Shown here piece after piece: positions 5,711-6,896 of a DNA stretch of 6,896 bases. The first letter of the stretch is position 1. The number at the start of each line of letters is the position of its first letter. The notes beneath the pieces were generated by a model, which saw only the letters and a list, made by a program, of their open reading frames with translations, had not been told where the DNA came from and did not search any database. The stretch lies in assembly GCA_039029935.1 (NCBI GenBank), contig JBCCFC010000742.1:1-6896 (forward strand), given 5' to 3'. The translations under genes and the position numbers were made by a program. Source of the DNA: G039029935 sp039029935 (GTDB lineage Bacteria > Chloroflexota > Anaerolineae > Caldilineales > Caldilineaceae).

Positions 5711-5808
5711 ATTAATAGCAATAATCTACCATAGCTCAGTTAGCATCGCGCAATTGTGAATAATTATTTCTATGAACCATGAACAGCACAAGGAGCAATA
5801 AACCATAG

Positions 5809-6732
5809 ATGAATCAACGAAGAAGCGGGCTATTGCTCCATCCAACATCTCTCCCCAGCCCTTATGGCGTTGGGACGTTGGGGCAAGCTGCCTTGGATTG
5901 GGTCGATTTTTTACATGAAACCCATCAAACGCTTTGGCAGGTGCTGCCGCTCGGTCCTACAGGCTATGGGGACAGCCCCTATCAAAGTTTTAGCACCTTT
6001 GCTGGCAACCCGTATCTGATTGATTTGGACCTGATGGTCGAGGAAGGGCTGCTAAATCCCACAGAGCGTGTCACACCGCCACAAGCACCGTCCCATCATG
6101 TCGATTATGGCCTGCTCTACAATTGGAAACGTCCTCTGCTCTATCGTGCTGCCAATCACTTTTATCGTCAGGCTACCCAGAGCCAGAAGGATACGTTTGA
6201 ACACTTTTGTGCGGAGAATCAAATCTGGCTAGACGACTTTGCACTATTCATGGCGTTAAAAGATGCACAGCGGGGGCTACCTTGGAATCAGTGGCCGATG
6301 CCTCTACGTAGCCGCCAACCCGATGCACTAGAAACAGCAACTGAGACCTACGCCGATGCCATCCATGCCACCAAGTTTAGTCAATGGCTCTTTGCCCACC
6401 AATGGCAGCATGTCAAGGCGTATGCCAATCAACATGACATTCAAATTGTTGGGGACATCCCGATTTTTGTGGCGATGGATAGCAGTGACGCGTGGTCAAA
6501 TCCGGCCGAATTTGAGTTGGATGACCAATTTCAGCCTACCATTGTCGCAGGCGTTCCCCCAGACTACTTTAGCGAGACAGGTCAACTATGGGGCAATCCA
6601 CTTTACCGCTGGGAGCGCATGAAAGAGCAGGGCTATGATTGGTGGATACAGCGTATTGAGGTAGCATTGACGCTCTATGACATTGTGGGTAGGACCGCAC
6701 TTAAAAGGGGAGTGCAAGAGGGTGTTAAATAA
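5809..6732 (+). pseudogene. malQ: 4-alpha-glucanotransferase (amylomaltase), truncated by an IS
   Basis: The N-terminal 293 residues of a GH77 amylomaltase, normally about 500 aa, which rearranges alpha-1,4-glucans in maltodextrin/glycogen metabolism. Family motifs are intact: RRSGLLLHPTSLPSPYGVG at 4-22, WQVLPLGPTGYGDSPYQSFS at 43-62, AGNPYLIDLD at 65-74, GDIPIFVA.DSSD at 215-227 and VAGVPPDYFSETGQLWGNPL at 246-265. After LTLYDIV (287-293) the IS terminal repeat begins exactly at 6688. Only 14 more codons (GRTALKRGVQEGVK), read from IS sequence, follow before the stop at 6730-6732. The family's next residues would be the R-I-D-H-F motif holding the nucleophile Asp; this, the acid/base Glu and the third catalytic Asp are all missing, so the product should be inactive. 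ATG at 5809 follows AGGAG by 13 nt, a long spacing, but matches the family N-terminus. Confidence 0.9.
6688..6713 (+). repeat. Terminal inverted repeat of the right IS copy (26 bp)
   Basis: Begins GGTAGGACCGCACTTAAAAG and pairs with the inverse of 115-140 at 23 of 26 positions. Its 5' base marks the insertion point in malQ. Confidence 0.85.
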
Positions 6733-6745
6733 CGTTAATTCAGTT

Positions 6746-6896
6746 TTATTTGAAGGTCTTTTTTTGTTCTGAGGGTATCCAAGGTGGAGGCGGGACTTTG
6801 AAATAAAAAAGTTCATGAGAGGTCCAAATATGGTCAGTAAGTCCAGCAGCTAATGCGGGCGTACGTGGAACCCAACGATAGTTATTTTCAGTAAGC
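6746..6896 (-). CDS. Transposase, C-terminal 49 residues
   Basis: The minus-strand frame enters from the right edge and stops at the TAA at 6748-6746. The sequence LTENNYRWVPRTPALAAGLT continues DHIWTSHELFYFKVPPPPW and ends in a basic tail. 'RTPAxAAGLTDHxW' followed by an EL(L/F)xxxVPP segment is a C-terminal signature I know from transposases frequent in Chloroflexota and cyanobacteria; I cannot fix the ISfinder family. It lies 32 bp inside the terminal repeat, the usual place for a transposase end. The catalytic domain is outside the window. Confidence 0.75.
   Translation of the reverse strand, partial: LTENNYRWVPRTPALAAGLTDHIWTSHELFYFKVPPPPWIPSEQKKTFK

Larger units (their letters stand above)
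6688..6896 (-). mobile_element. Insertion sequence fragment, downstream (transposase 3') end
   Basis: The second copy of the IS type seen at 1-140, running off the right edge. It begins exactly after malQ codon 293 with the terminal repeat and contains the transposase C-terminus on the minus strand. Its orientation is the same as that of the left copy. The malQ bases before it (...ACATTGTG) and the bases flanking the left copy (ATCCGTTCC...) do not match, so the two fragments are not the ends of one single insertion. Confidence 0.85.

Noticed and set aside
5727..5760. tRNA-like string ATAGCTCAGTTAG resembling a D-arm
   Set aside because: No matching D-stem partner, no acceptor stem, anticodon arm or GGTTCRA T-loop follows.
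1..6896. The window as a circular element with one IS spanning the ends
   Set aside because: The bases next to the two terminal repeats do not match as a target duplication, and the interrupted genes (malQ and a peptidase-like gene) do not continue into each other.
1..6896. CRISPR array, rRNA or phage genes
   Set aside because: No regularly spaced repeats, no rRNA sequence and no phage-type proteins were seen on either strand; the only tandem array is the 7-bp repeat at 1302-1350.

Overview
The window looks like a piece of a Chloroflexota (Anaerolineae-like) chromosome of medium GC. This rests on my memory of the families, not on a search: a MurA with Asp in place of the catalytic Cys, a long-tailed FmdB-type zinc ribbon protein, a DUF402 protein, a guanylate kinase with the YKGIP signature, and a transposase tail of a type common in Chloroflexota and cyanobacteria. 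No previously undescribed multi-gene system is evident. The interesting content is mobile DNA, repeats and two broken genes around ordinary housekeeping genes.

Layout. Positions 1-140 are one end of an insertion sequence (IS): a 26-bp terminal inverted repeat, an outward-to-inward promoter and a probable transposase start on the minus strand. Directly next to it is a 5'-truncated and frameshifted gene (141-703) that resembles the C-terminal part of a clostripain-like (peptidase C11) protein. A 14-bp perfect inverted repeat (711-767) separates it from a minus-strand cluster, read right to left: an FmdB-type zinc ribbon protein (3196-2789), murA (2685-1357) and a DUF402 protein (1304-798). The start region of the DUF402 gene is a seven-copy 7-bp tandem repeat that also supplies its ribosome binding site.

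A 472-bp intergenic region (3197-3668) divides this cluster from divergent plus-strand genes. It holds a 101-bp MITE-like element with an 8-bp target duplication and a second inverted repeat just before gmk. Then come gmk (3669-4364), a rhomboid protease (4382-5179), an AT-rich single-pass membrane protein of unknown function (5242-5670), and malQ (4-alpha-glucanotransferase, from 5809). malQ is cut at codon 293 by a second copy of the same IS type, whose other end (6688-6896) carries the transposase C-terminus on the minus strand.

How it fits together. murA makes the first committed precursor of peptidoglycan, gmk feeds GDP/GTP pools, and the rhomboid cleaves membrane proteins; the last two probably share a transcript. 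The two IS fragments lie in the same orientation at the two ends of the window, have matching terminal repeats, and each disrupts a different gene. They are therefore separate insertions. The window may end where it does because an assembly broke inside this repeated element.
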